A stretch of 51,954 bases of DNA, taken from NCBI GenBank assembly GCA_903970165.1, contig CAJCHZ010000062.1:1-51954 (forward strand). Direction: 5' to 3'. Source of the stretch: Betaproteobacteria bacterium. Lineage in GTDB: Bacteria > Acidobacteriota > Terriglobia > Acidiferrales > UBA7541. The translations under genes and the position numbers were made by a program. This document shows, in pieces, positions 41,666-50,615 of this stretch. Every line of letters starts with the position of its first letter. Position 1 is the stretch's first letter. The notes under the pieces are model-generated. The model did no database searches and had not been told where the DNA came from. It saw only the letters and a program-made list of their open reading frames with translations.

Positions 41666-43048
41666 TTAAGAAGAGAACTTGCTTGCGATTCGGAGAATGA
41701 CTTCGAGGCTACGTTCCACATCGGCTTGGGTTGTCGCCCACGAAGAAACACTGACTCTCATTGCCGATTTTCCCTGCCATAGAGTTCCGCCGCACCAGCA
41801 TGTGCCATCCTCTTGCACCGCGCGAATCACTTCGTGAGTGACTTCCGCGCTGCCAAAGGAAACAAGCACCTGGTTGATGACCACGTCGTTCAACACTTCG
41901 AAGCCGGCGTCTTGAAATCCCTCTGCAAATCGCTGCGCATGCGCGCAAGTCCGCTCAATCAAGGAACAAAGGCCTTCGCGCCCCAGCGACTTGAGCGCTG
42001 CCCACAATTCCACTCCGCGCGCTCTGCGAGACGCTTCCGGCGTGTGATACATCGGTTCGCGCAACGCTCCAGCTTCGAGGTACGCGGCCGTCATGGTCAT
42101 TGCCGAACGCAACGCCAGTCCATCCTTTACGAGGACGATACCGCTGTCGTAATTCACGTTCGGCCACTTATGTGCATCCGTGGCCCACGAATCCGCGTGC
42201 CCGAAACCAGCGGTTAGATTCGCGTATTTCGGTGAGACGCTCGCCCACAAACCAAATGCTCCGTCCACGTGCACCCAGGCGTTTTGTTCGTGGGCACGGG
42301 CGCAAATTTCAGCAGCGGGATCGAATGCCCCGGTATTCACGTTGCCCGCTTGAACGCAGAGTATTGTGCGATCGTTCAGGGGAGGCAACTTGTTGGCGCA
42401 CATGCGACCTTGCCCATCCACTTCGACTCGCACCAGCCGTTTCTTGCCGAATCCGGCGAGACGCAAAGCTTTGAGCATGGAGGCGTGCACTTCATCACCG
42501 ACTATGACGCGGATCGGCGGCGCTCCAAACATGCCGTCGTCCTCGACGTTCCATCCCGCTTGAGCAAGAAGTGCATGGCGCGCCGCAACCAGCGCGGTAA
42601 AATTCGCGGTCGTAGCGCAGGTGACAAGGCCGCCTTCGCAGTTTTGCGGCAGCCCGAGAGCTTCGGTTACCCAGCGTAGAGCGACCTCTTCCAGTTCCGC
42701 CGCGACTGGCGACATCACGCGTAACGCCGCGTTTTGGTCCCACGCGCCCGCCAGCCAATTCGCAGCCAGGGACGCGGGCAAAGTTCCCCCTTGCACAAAA
42801 CCAAAATACCTTCCGCCTGTGGAGGCAATGGTCGCCGGTGAGCCGAATGAGTCGAGCATCTCAAGCACCTGCATTGAATCGGTAGGTGCGTTGGGAAACG
42901 GCTCGCGAAAATTTGCCAGATTTTCCAGATCCTTGTGGGAAGGCGCGACGCGACGTTCGCCGAGTCCCTCGATGTACGTGCGAGCTTTCTCCGCAGCGCG
43001 CCGCAAAACGTTGTCTCGAGCGAACTCTTCGTTTGGATTCAAGGCCAT
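41666..43048 (-). CDS. PLP-dependent group II amino-acid decarboxylase
   Basis: A 460-residue class II decarboxylase-fold enzyme. HVDGAFGLWAS carries the PLP-pairing Asp, and SWATDAHKWPNVNYDSG holds the catalytic lysine. HTPEASRRARGVELWAALKSLG is typical of the aromatic amino-acid/glutamate decarboxylase superfamily. The substrate could be an aromatic amino acid or aspartate-type acid; it is not readable from the sequence. It lies downstream of the efflux genes on the same strand, 126 nt away. Confidence 0.88.
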   Translation of the reverse strand: MALNPNEEFARDNVLRRAAEKARTYIEGLGERRVAPSHKDLENLANFREPFPNAPTDSMQVLEMLDSFGSPATIASTGGRYFGFVQGGTLPASLAANWLAGAWDQNAALRVMSPVAAELEEVALRWVTEALGLPQNCEGGLVTCATTANFTALVAARHALLAQAGWNVEDDGMFGAPPIRVIVGDEVHASMLKALRLAGFGKKRLVRVEVDGQGRMCANKLPPLNDRTILCVQAGNVNTGAFDPAAEICARAHEQNAWVHVDGAFGLWASVSPKYANLTAGFGHADSWATDAHKWPNVNYDSGIVLVKDGLALRSAMTMTAAYLEAGALREPMYHTPEASRRARGVELWAALKSLGREGLCSLIERTCAHAQRFAEGFQDAGFEVLNDVVINQVLVSFGSAEVTHEVIRAVQEDGTCWCGGTLWQGKSAMRVSVSSWATTQADVERSLEVILRIASKFSS

Positions 43049-43174
43049 GAGTCAGAGGTTCCTTTCGGCTGGATCAAGCGGGCACCTGGGAAAAAACGAG
43101 GCCAGGCCGAAATGCCTGCGTGAGCGACGTCAGACTAGATTATTCAATGGGGAAGGAAAGAGCCGAATTGTCTG

Positions 43175-43918
43175 CTACTTCTTGAGAACGGCTTCATCCG
43201 AGGCGACTTTGCCGTCACGAATAAAAATAATCCGGTGGGCATGCTGTGCGATATCGTTTTCATGAGTGACGAGAATGATTGTGTTGCCCTGCTGGTAGAG
43301 ATTTTCAAACAGGGCCATGATTTCTGCGCCCGTCTTCGAGTCCAGGTTTCCGGTGGGCTCGTCGGCGAGCACGATGGAAGGAGAATTGACGAGAGCCCGC
43401 GCAATGGCCACGCGCTGTCTCTGGCCGCCGGAAAGTTCATTGGGCTTGTGAGACATGCGCCCCATCAGATCCACTCGTTCGAGGGCCTTTTTTGCCTTTT
43501 CGATACGCTCTTCCGCCGGCGTGCCATTGTAGATCAGGGGAAGCTCGACGTTGTGCAGCGCCGTAGCGCGGGGCAACAAATTGAAGGTCTGGAAGACGAA
43601 TCCAATTTCCTTGTTCCGAATGTAGGCGAGCTCGTCGTCATCCAAATCGCTGACGAGGCGTCCTGCAAGCCAGTATTTTCCAGAGCTAGGAGAATCCAGG
43701 CACCCAATGAGATTCATTAAGGTTGATTTTCCGGAGCCGGAAGGGCCCATGATGGCCACATATTCGCCCTTGCGAATCTGCAGGTCCACACCGCTGAGGG
43801 CATGCACCTTTTCCGAGCCCATTTCGTAGACTTTCGTCAGGGCTTCGGTCTTGATGACAACACCGCTGTTGACCAAGTCCTCGCGGTACGAATCTGTCGT
43901 GGCCGTCTCAACGGACAT
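43175..43918 (-). CDS. ABC transporter ATP-binding protein (MacB/LolD type)
   Basis: A 247-residue ATPase. Walker A is [18 protein letters not shown], the Q-loop [11 protein letters not shown], the signature [15 protein letters not shown], and Walker [14 protein letters not shown]. The sequence follows MacB, LolD and FtsE-like subunits. It lies 28 nt behind the HlyD-like adaptor, suggesting a MacAB-like exporter. No permease follows: the next gene is the decarboxylase. Confidence 0.93.
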   Translation of the reverse strand: MSVETATTDSYREDLVNSGVVIKTEALTKVYEMGSEKVHALSGVDLQIRKGEYVAIMGPSGSGKSTLMNLIGCLDSPSSGKYWLAGRLVSDLDDDELAYIRNKEIGFVFQTFNLLPRATALHNVELPLIYNGTPAEERIEKAKKALERVDLMGRMSHKPNELSGGQRQRVAIARALVNSPSIVLADEPTGNLDSKTGAEIMALFENLYQQGNTIILVTHENDIAQHAHRIIFIRDGKVASDEAVLKK

Positions 43919-43946
43919 TCCAATCTCCCCAATTGCTTCCGGTTCG

Positions 43947-45356
43947 TTAGCTTTGCTCGTCGTCCTGTTTCTTTGGAGCGGAATTGTCGATCTTGACGCT
44001 AGCTTCCGGCTTCAACGTTCTCAGAGCTTTGTAGCTGCCCACCACGATTTCGTCGCCGATGTGCAGCCCTTTGGTCACTTCGATGTCGGTAACGCCCGTG
44101 ATACCGGTTTCCACAGGCACAAAGATGGCTTTCTTTCCGTTTACGACAAAGACGCCCTGCACTTCGTCTTTCTTGGGATCGCCGGCCGCTGCCGGGGGAG
44201 GGGCGGCAAGCGTAACTCCGGAACCGCCTTGACCTTTGGCGTTCCTGGCTGCTTCCTCGAGGTCCTTGCGAGTACGCACCGCAAGCGCCTGAATCGGAAT
44301 CGCGATTACGCTCTTCTTCTCGGCCGTTTTGATCTTGGCGGTGGTGGAGAGTCCAGGCCGCAGATTGTCCGGCGGATTGTCAAGGCGAACCACGACTTTG
44401 AAATCCTTGGCTTCCTGGGTGCTTGTCGTGGATTGCGTGGTGGCCAGGCCGGAACTGCGTAACGTGGCTTGCGAACCGATCTCCGTCACTTTGCCTTTGA
44501 AGATTTTTCCTGGCACCGCATCGATCGTGACATCGGCATCCTGCCCGAGTTTTACGTTCACGATGTCGGTTTCATCCACTTTCACTTCCGCGGTGACGAT
44601 AGACATGTCGGAAAGAGTCATCAAAAAGCTGCCGTTTGAATTTTGAATGCCCGGTACGACGTAGTCGCCGACGCGCTCCGGCAAATAGCTCACAATGCCA
44701 TTAATGGGCGATGTGTAGGTGGTCTTGGACAGAACGTCTTTCGTCCGCACAAGCATTGCGTCGTTCTGATTGACCTGCGAGCGCATCTGATCCAGTTGCG
44801 CCTTCAACGACTGCATGTGGGCGCGCGAGGAATCCACTGTGGCAGCCGCGGCATCATAACTGGACTTCCGCTGGTCGAAATCCTGCTTCGGTATCAATCC
44901 ATCCTTGAAGAGTCCCTGACCGCGCTCCCAATCGAGCTTGGCTTTTTCGAGGTTGGCCTGCTGAGTTAGCAGATCTGCTTGTGCGGCCTGATAACTTGCC
45001 TCAGCAGCCTGGACGCCGGATTCCGCCGAGTGAATAGCGGCGATCTGTGCCTGGACGTCCGCGCTAGCCTGGACATTTTCCTGGAGCAACAGTCTGTCGC
45101 CCTTTTTGATGTGATCGCCTTCTTTTACGAGGATCTCGGTGATCCTGCCGAAGCCCTGGGCGGTCACGTTTGTGTAAGTGGTCGGCTTTATTTCGCCCGA
45201 GGCTGTTACCAATGAAACCAGATCGTCCTGGTTGGCAACCTTTGCCGTTTGAACTGTAACCACGCCCTTATTCGCCTGATTGACGCTGAACACCACGATG
45301 CCAATCAGCACGACCACCACGACCGCTGCGATGAGTGCTTTTTTCCACGTCTTCAT
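43947..45356 (-). CDS. MacA/HlyD-like periplasmic adaptor protein
   Basis: A 469-residue membrane-fusion protein. An N-terminal membrane helix ([17 protein letters not shown]) is followed by the barrel-sandwich [24 protein letters not shown], a long coiled coil ([27 protein letters not shown]) at about residues 100-190, and the beta-barrel [20 protein letters not shown] place the start at ATG 45356 (MKTWKKAL), which has GAGGAA upstream; a longer frame is open to 45410. It links an inner-membrane ABC exporter to an outer-membrane channel. Confidence 0.92.
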   Translation of the reverse strand: MKTWKKALIAAVVVVVLIGIVVFSVNQANKGVVTVQTAKVANQDDLVSLVTASGEIKPTTYTNVTAQGFGRITEILVKEGDHIKKGDRLLLQENVQASADVQAQIAAIHSAESGVQAAEASYQAAQADLLTQQANLEKAKLDWERGQGLFKDGLIPKQDFDQRKSSYDAAAATVDSSRAHMQSLKAQLDQMRSQVNQNDAMLVRTKDVLSKTTYTSPINGIVSYLPERVGDYVVPGIQNSNGSFLMTLSDMSIVTAEVKVDETDIVNVKLGQDADVTIDAVPGKIFKGKVTEIGSQATLRSSGLATTQSTTSTQEAKDFKVVVRLDNPPDNLRPGLSTTAKIKTAEKKSVIAIPIQALAVRTRKDLEEAARNAKGQGGSGVTLAAPPPAAAGDPKKDEVQGVFVVNGKKAIFVPVETGITGVTDIEVTKGLHIGDEIVVGSYKALRTLKPEASVKIDNSAPKKQDDEQS

Positions 45357-45410
45357 GCTATTCCTCTTTAGTCCACCCGGGATACGCCGCTCGCTCGCAT
45401 CCTGCCGCAC

Positions 45411-45890
45411 CGTTCAGAACCCTGGCAGGGACACTTTTAGAATGTTTCCTGGCCCATCCTCTTAATTACAATACGCCCACGCAGGACGAAATGTTTCGCG
45501 AGAGGGCACAGCACACTTCGCGGTTTGGACTTCGCACCCTGGTAATGGGTCTAGCCCACCTTGGCGATGGATAGAGCCTTTGGCAGTGGGGGGCGAACCT
45601 CCTCTATATTGTAGATTCAAAACAACCTAAAAGGAAGAAGTGTGAGCGCCCCGATAGGCACAGTCTCGCTTCGACCCCGCCTACAAGGTAAGACGCTAGA
45701 GAGCTCCCATTGTTACGTGCCAGCTGCCTGGGACGAAAGAGGACGAAAACCCTGATGGCAGCGCACGTTCTGGCGGGGAGCACCGCCCCTCGCATCCCGA
45801 GAGAACACCCGGAGGGATTTCTCAACGTGGATCCAAAATTTATGAATTGGTGGTAATGAATGCTTTGGCGATATCAGCGACAGAACATGT
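45411..45890. other. Divergent intergenic region, one candidate small ORF
   Basis: About 480 nt between the adaptor gene (minus) and the kinase promoter. It should hold the adaptor promoter, which I could not locate with confidence, and a possible 37-codon ORF at 45642-45755. Nothing else is evident. Confidence 0.4.
45642..45755 (+). CDS. Candidate 37-residue small ORF
   Basis: A GTG at 45642 preceded by AAGGAAG 5-6 nt upstream, reading 37 codons to TGA at 45755 (MSAPIGTVSLRPRLQG and a Tyr/Trp-containing end). No homology is claimed. It may be real, given the ribosome-binding site, or chance. Confidence 0.25.
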   Translation: MSAPIGTVSLRPRLQGKTLESSHCYVPAAWDERGRKP

Positions 45891-45918
45891 TTGAAATTCG
45901 CGATAGACGCTACATAAT
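45891..45918 (+). promoter_or_regulatory. Sigma-70-like promoter of the Ser/Thr kinase gene
   Basis: TTGAAA (45891-45896) and CATAAT (45913-45918), spacer 16, leading to the ATG at 45952 with a leader of about 27 nt. Confidence 0.55.
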
Positions 45919-45951
45919 ATTGGCGTTCGAGCGTGCCAGGCCACGCTTCCC

Positions 45952-48882
45952 ATGGTTTGCCCACAATGCAGTTTTGAGAACGCAGAGTCTTCAACTCAGT
46001 GCCAGCGTTGCACCACGCCACTCCCCCTCAGTGACGTGACGCTAGCGACTGGAGGACGAGGCTGGTCGGATCCGGCCGGCGATGGTGTGGTGTCGGAAAC
46101 GGCGCTGCGGCGGCACCTGACGCCCGGAGCGGTGCTGGGCGACCGCTACGAAATTATCCGGCTCCTCGGGCAGGGCGGAATGGGCGCCGTCTATCAGGCG
46201 CAAGACCAAGAGCTCGAACGCCAGGTCGCCATCAAAGTGATTCGCGCCGATATGGCGTCCAATCCCGAAATCCTCCGCCGCTTCAAGCAGGAACTGATTC
46301 TCGCGCGCCAAATCACGCACAAAAACGTTATCCGCATTTTCGATCTGGGCCAGGCCGACGGCATCAAATTCATCACCATGGAGTACATCGAGGGAGAGAA
46401 CCTGCAGAGCCTGCTTCGACTTAAAAAGAAGCTCGAGCCCTCGGAAGCCGCCAACATTCTCGCGCAAGTCTGCCGCGCCCTCGAAGCAGCGCATCACGAA
46501 GGCGTCATCCATCGCGACCTCAAGCCGCAAAACATCATGCTAGATAAAAATGGCCGCGCGTACGTGATGGACTTCGGTATCGCGCGCTCCATGCTCAGCG
46601 CTGGTATGACGCAAACTGGCGCGTTGATCGGGACTCCGGATTACATGTCCCCCGAACAAGCCAAGGGCCAGTCGCTTGATGCGCGCTCCGACCTCTTCAG
46701 TCTGGGAATTATTTTCTACGAAATGCTGAGCGGCAAGGTGCCCTTCGAAGCAGACACCACGATGGCTAAGCTCTGGAAGCGCACCAACGAGTCCGCCAGG
46801 CCCCTCGATGAACTCGACAAGACCATTCCGAAGCCGCTGAGCGACATCGTGCGCAAGTGCCTTGAGATCGATCCACAGAAACGCTTTTCCGGCGCCGATG
46901 AACTTCTCCAACAAATCGAAATATGGCAGGGGTCCGCTGCCGGCACCCGCGTCGTCACCGGGCAGGCTTCTTCCACTTTTCCTGCTTACGCGAAATGGGT
47001 GGCCGCAGGGTTAGGAGTCGCCGTCATCGTGGGCTTCGCCGTATACCGTTCGAGAATTAATCCGCAACCCAGCGCACCTCACGCTCCCATTACTTTGTTG
47101 ATCGCCGACTTCGACAACAAGACTGGCGATTCGGTTTTTGACGGCACTCTCGAACCGATGCTCGGCATCGCGCTCGAAGGCGCGCCTTTTATTTCTTCTT
47201 TCAGCCGTGGTCAAGCCAAAAAAGATGCGGCGCGCCTCCAGCCCGGAGCGACGCACGTCGATGCTTCCCTCGCGCAGCTCGTTGCCAGAAGCGAAGGCGT
47301 CAACGCCGTCGTCACCGGTTCCATCACGCAAGCAGGAAGCGGCTACAAAGTCTCCGTCAGCGCTCTCGATGCAGCCACTGGCAAGCCCATCGTCACCGAA
47401 GAAAAAAGCGCCTCGAATAAACAGGACGTCCTTGCCGCCGCCGGCAAACTCGCCGAGAGCATCCGCAAAGGGCTGGGAGACACGTCGCCCGAATCTGCGC
47501 AGCAAGCCGCCGCGGAAACTTTCAGTGCCAGTTCGCTCGAAGCCGCGCACGCTTACGCCGTCGGACAAGATTTCCAACTGGCAGCCAAATGGGATGACGC
47601 CCTGAAGGCTTTCGGTCAGGCTGCCGAATTGGATCCCAATCTCGGACGCGCCTATGCGGGCATGGCCGCCATCGACGCCAACCTTGGAAAGCGCCAGGAT
47701 GCCGAAAAATATTACGGCTTGGCGATGTCGCACATCGACCGGATGACCGACCGTGAAAAGTATCGCACCCGGAGCGGCTATTACCTGTTCATGCGCAACC
47801 AGCCGAAGGCCATGGAAGAGCTGACCGCGCTCGTCAACCAGTACCCCGCCGACACCGCGGGCCACGCCAATCTCGCGCTCGCGTATTTTTACAGCCGTAA
47901 CATGAGCAAGGCGCTCGAGGAACAAAAGCGCGAATTGGAAATCACTCCGCATAGCCTTCTGCAACAAGTGAACTATTCGATGTACGCGTTATACGCCGGG
48001 GATTTCGACACCGCCGCGAAGCAAGCGCAAGCGATCTTGCGCGAAAATCCAAAGTTCGATCAGGCGCTGCGCACTGACGGGCTAGCCGAATTGGGGTTGG
48101 GGCACACGACGGAGTCGGAGGCGGACTATCAGAAGCTTCAGTCCGTAAGCTCCTACGGCGCATCCATCTCTGCGGCCGGTCTCGCTGATCTGGCCCAATA
48201 CGAAGGCAAACTCGCGGAAGCGGCAAGCATCCTGGAGAAAGCCATCGCCGCCGATGTTGCTGGAAAAGAAGCCGACTCTGCCGCGGACCGCACGGCTTCG
48301 CTGGCCCTCATAGAACTGACCTTAGGAAAGACCTCACAGGCCGTGAATTCTGCAGCCAGAGCCTCCGCCGCCAGCAAAGATCCCGGCGTGATTTATCGCG
48401 CCGCGCAGGTCTATATCGCGGCGGGCCAGGAGGCAAAAGCCCTTCAGCTGGTCGCTCCCCTTTCGCAGCGACTTGAAACCGAGCCGCAGGTCTACGCGAA
48501 ATTAATCGCTGGCGAAGCCCAGCTCAAAAAAGGCAACGCCCGTGACGCCCTGAACTCCTTCCAGGAAGCGCAAAAACTCGCTGACACATGGCTCGGCCAT
48601 TTCGATATGGGCCGCGCTTATCTCGACGCCGGAGCCTTCACCGAAGCTTCCTCCGAGTTTGACGTCTGCCTGAAGCGCCGCGGCGAAGCCACTTCGATCT
48701 TTCTCGACGACGTCCCCAGCTATCATCTGCTGCCCACCGTTTATTACTACCAGGGCCGCGCCCGCGAAGGCCTCAACAGCCCCGGCGCCGCCGAATCCTA
48801 CAAAACTTTTCTCGCCATCAAGGAAAAAGGCGCCGGCGACCCGCTCGTCGCGGACGCCCGACGCCGTCTTTCCTCACACTAG
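45952..48882 (+). CDS. Transmembrane Ser/Thr protein kinase with zinc ribbon and TPR sensor region
   Basis: A 976-residue eukaryotic-like kinase. Residues 1-20 form a zinc ribbon (C3, C6, C17, C20). The kinase domain runs from about 66 to 325: LGQGGMGAVY, VAIK with K95, HRDLKPQN with D189, DFG with D207, GTPDYMSPEQ. A membrane helix lies at about 347-366. The outside part begins with a FDNKTGDSVFDGTLEPMLGIAL strand region (about 380-490) and continues with TPR-like helices (about 500-960). This architecture is common in Acidobacteriota. It should phosphorylate unknown cytoplasmic targets in response to an external signal. Confidence 0.93.
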   Translation: MVCPQCSFENAESSTQCQRCTTPLPLSDVTLATGGRGWSDPAGDGVVSETALRRHLTPGAVLGDRYEIIRLLGQGGMGAVYQAQDQELERQVAIKVIRADMASNPEILRRFKQELILARQITHKNVIRIFDLGQADGIKFITMEYIEGENLQSLLRLKKKLEPSEAANILAQVCRALEAAHHEGVIHRDLKPQNIMLDKNGRAYVMDFGIARSMLSAGMTQTGALIGTPDYMSPEQAKGQSLDARSDLFSLGIIFYEMLSGKVPFEADTTMAKLWKRTNESARPLDELDKTIPKPLSDIVRKCLEIDPQKRFSGADELLQQIEIWQGSAAGTRVVTGQASSTFPAYAKWVAAGLGVAVIVGFAVYRSRINPQPSAPHAPITLLIADFDNKTGDSVFDGTLEPMLGIALEGAPFISSFSRGQAKKDAARLQPGATHVDASLAQLVARSEGVNAVVTGSITQAGSGYKVSVSALDAATGKPIVTEEKSASNKQDVLAAAGKLAESIRKGLGDTSPESAQQAAAETFSASSLEAAHAYAVGQDFQLAAKWDDALKAFGQAAELDPNLGRAYAGMAAIDANLGKRQDAEKYYGLAMSHIDRMTDREKYRTRSGYYLFMRNQPKAMEELTALVNQYPADTAGHANLALAYFYSRNMSKALEEQKRELEITPHSLLQQVNYSMYALYAGDFDTAAKQAQAILRENPKFDQALRTDGLAELGLGHTTESEADYQKLQSVSSYGASISAAGLADLAQYEGKLAEAASILEKAIAADVAGKEADSAADRTASLALIELTLGKTSQAVNSAARASAASKDPGVIYRAAQVYIAAGQEAKALQLVAPLSQRLETEPQVYAKLIAGEAQLKKGNARDALNSFQEAQKLADTWLGHFDMGRAYLDAGAFTEASSEFDVCLKRRGEATSIFLDDVPSYHLLPTVYYYQGRAREGLNSPGAAESYKTFLAIKEKGAGDPLVADARRRLSSH

Positions 48883-48954
48883 CCTTCAGGCAAAATGAAA
48901 AGAGCGCGCGCATCCAGCCCGGTTGGATCAAAAACGACCCGCGATGGAGTTCCG

Positions 48955-50523
48955 ATGAAATTCATGCGCCTTCTAATACTTGGGACGGTCCTGTTCATGG
49001 CGAACGGCGTTGTTGCGCAAAATACGCGCAAACCATTTCCTCTCGATGAAGCCACCATCAGCGATGTGCAAGCGGCCTACAAGTCGGGCGCTCTCACATC
49101 CGTAACGTTGGTGCAGGCTTATCTGGAGCGCATCCGGGCCTGTGACCAGGCGGGCCCCAAGCTCAATGTGGTGATCTTTCTCAATCCGCGGGCCCTGGAA
49201 GAGGCGGCCGCTCTGGATGAACATTTCCGCGGGACCGGCAAGTTCGTTGGGCCGCTCCACGGAATCCCGGTCCTGCTGAAAGACAACGTCAACACCAAGG
49301 ACATGCCAACCACGGGCGGCTCGCTCAGCCTCGCGGGATACACTCCCGCCACCGATGCGGCCATTACTCAGAAATTGCGCAGCGCGGGCGCAATCATCCT
49401 CGCGAAGGTCAACCTGCACGAGTTCGCGATCTGGGGTGAAACGATTAGCTCGATCCAAGGGCAGACGCGCAATCCTTATGACCTGACTCGCACGCCCGGC
49501 GGGTCGAGTGGTGGTACCGGCGCGGGCGTGGCCGCCAATTTCGCGATGGCGGGCATTGGCACCGACACCGTCAACTCCATCCGATCACCGGCGTCGGCGA
49601 ACAACATCGTGGGGATTCGTCCGACGCTCGGCCTCGTCAGCCGAGCCGGTATTATCCCCTACTCCTTCACCCAGGATGCCGCTGGTCCGCTCGCCCGCAC
49701 GGTTACGGACGCGGCGAAGATGTTAAACGTGCTCGTCGGCTATGACCCTGACGATCCGGCGACGGCATGGAGCGTCGGGAATACCGAAGAGGACTACACG
49801 AAATTCCTGAAGGCCCGTGGTTTGCAAGGCAAGCGCATCGGCGTTTTACGCAGTTTTTTCGGCGGTGCACCGATCAACGGCGAGGTCAATGGGATCGCGA
49901 ACCAGGCGGTCGAGGATCTGAAGAAGTCTGGCGCAACGGTCGTTGAACTCGATACTCCGGATCTCGATAGCGGAAAAATTACCTCCAATATCAGCGTTCA
50001 TCTGTACGAATTGAAGCCGGCACTCAACGCTTATCTTGCTGCGGGCAACCCACCCGTTAAATCGCTCGAGGAGATTATTTCTTCCGGGAAGTTTCATCCG
50101 AACATCGAGGACAGCATCAAAAAAGCGCAAGGCCTCGAGATGGACGACAGCTATCGCCTGCGTCTTCAGAAGCGTTCGGAGTTGCAGCAGCGTGTCATGA
50201 AGATCATGGCTGACGAGCGACTCGACGCCATCGTGTTCCCGCATCAGCAGCGGCTGGTGGTGCCTATTGGGGAGAAGCAGGTGGAGCGCAACGGCGTTCT
50301 TGGATCCGTGACCGGCTTTCCTTCCCTTGTCGTACCGGGCGGATTCTCTTCCCCAACGCCGACGGCCACGCTTGGCGTCCCGGTGGGTATCGAATTCCTC
50401 GGCAGACCCTGGTCCGAAAAACGATTGATCGAAATTGCCTACGGTTACGAACAAGCAACCAAGCACCGCCGCCCTCCAACAACCGTACCGCCGGTGCTCG
50501 CCGCCCGCCAGCCCGCCAAGTAA
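48955..50523 (+). CDS. Exported amidase-signature-family enzyme
   Basis: A 522-residue amidase-signature protein with a signal peptide (FMRLLILGTVLFMANGVVA) from ATG 48955. The Ser-cisSer-Lys machinery is visible: GIPVLLKDNVNTKD with the lysine, GGSSGGTGAGVAANFAM, and GTDTVNSIRSPAS with the nucleophile serine. The usual GG between the TDT and Ser reads VN, a deviation from the family signature. The exported location suggests a role on external or periplasmic amides rather than GatA. The frame is open to 48895, but the signal peptide supports the later ATG. Confidence 0.88.
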   Translation: MKFMRLLILGTVLFMANGVVAQNTRKPFPLDEATISDVQAAYKSGALTSVTLVQAYLERIRACDQAGPKLNVVIFLNPRALEEAAALDEHFRGTGKFVGPLHGIPVLLKDNVNTKDMPTTGGSLSLAGYTPATDAAITQKLRSAGAIILAKVNLHEFAIWGETISSIQGQTRNPYDLTRTPGGSSGGTGAGVAANFAMAGIGTDTVNSIRSPASANNIVGIRPTLGLVSRAGIIPYSFTQDAAGPLARTVTDAAKMLNVLVGYDPDDPATAWSVGNTEEDYTKFLKARGLQGKRIGVLRSFFGGAPINGEVNGIANQAVEDLKKSGATVVELDTPDLDSGKITSNISVHLYELKPALNAYLAAGNPPVKSLEEIISSGKFHPNIEDSIKKAQGLEMDDSYRLRLQKRSELQQRVMKIMADERLDAIVFPHQQRLVVPIGEKQVERNGVLGSVTGFPSLVVPGGFSSPTPTATLGVPVGIEFLGRPWSEKRLIEIAYGYEQATKHRRPPTTVPPVLAARQPAK

Positions 50524-50615
50524 CAACGAAGTGAGTCTGCCGCTGAATCGGCAGTACATGCGGACTGAAAATAATCAGCGGGAGTTCAACTCTGGCTCGC
50601 CGCCCGCCTGGTTCC

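Noticed and set aside
45411..45890. Possible riboswitch in the kinase upstream region
   Set aside because: No known riboswitch core could be matched by eye, and the kinase promoter lies downstream of this stretch.
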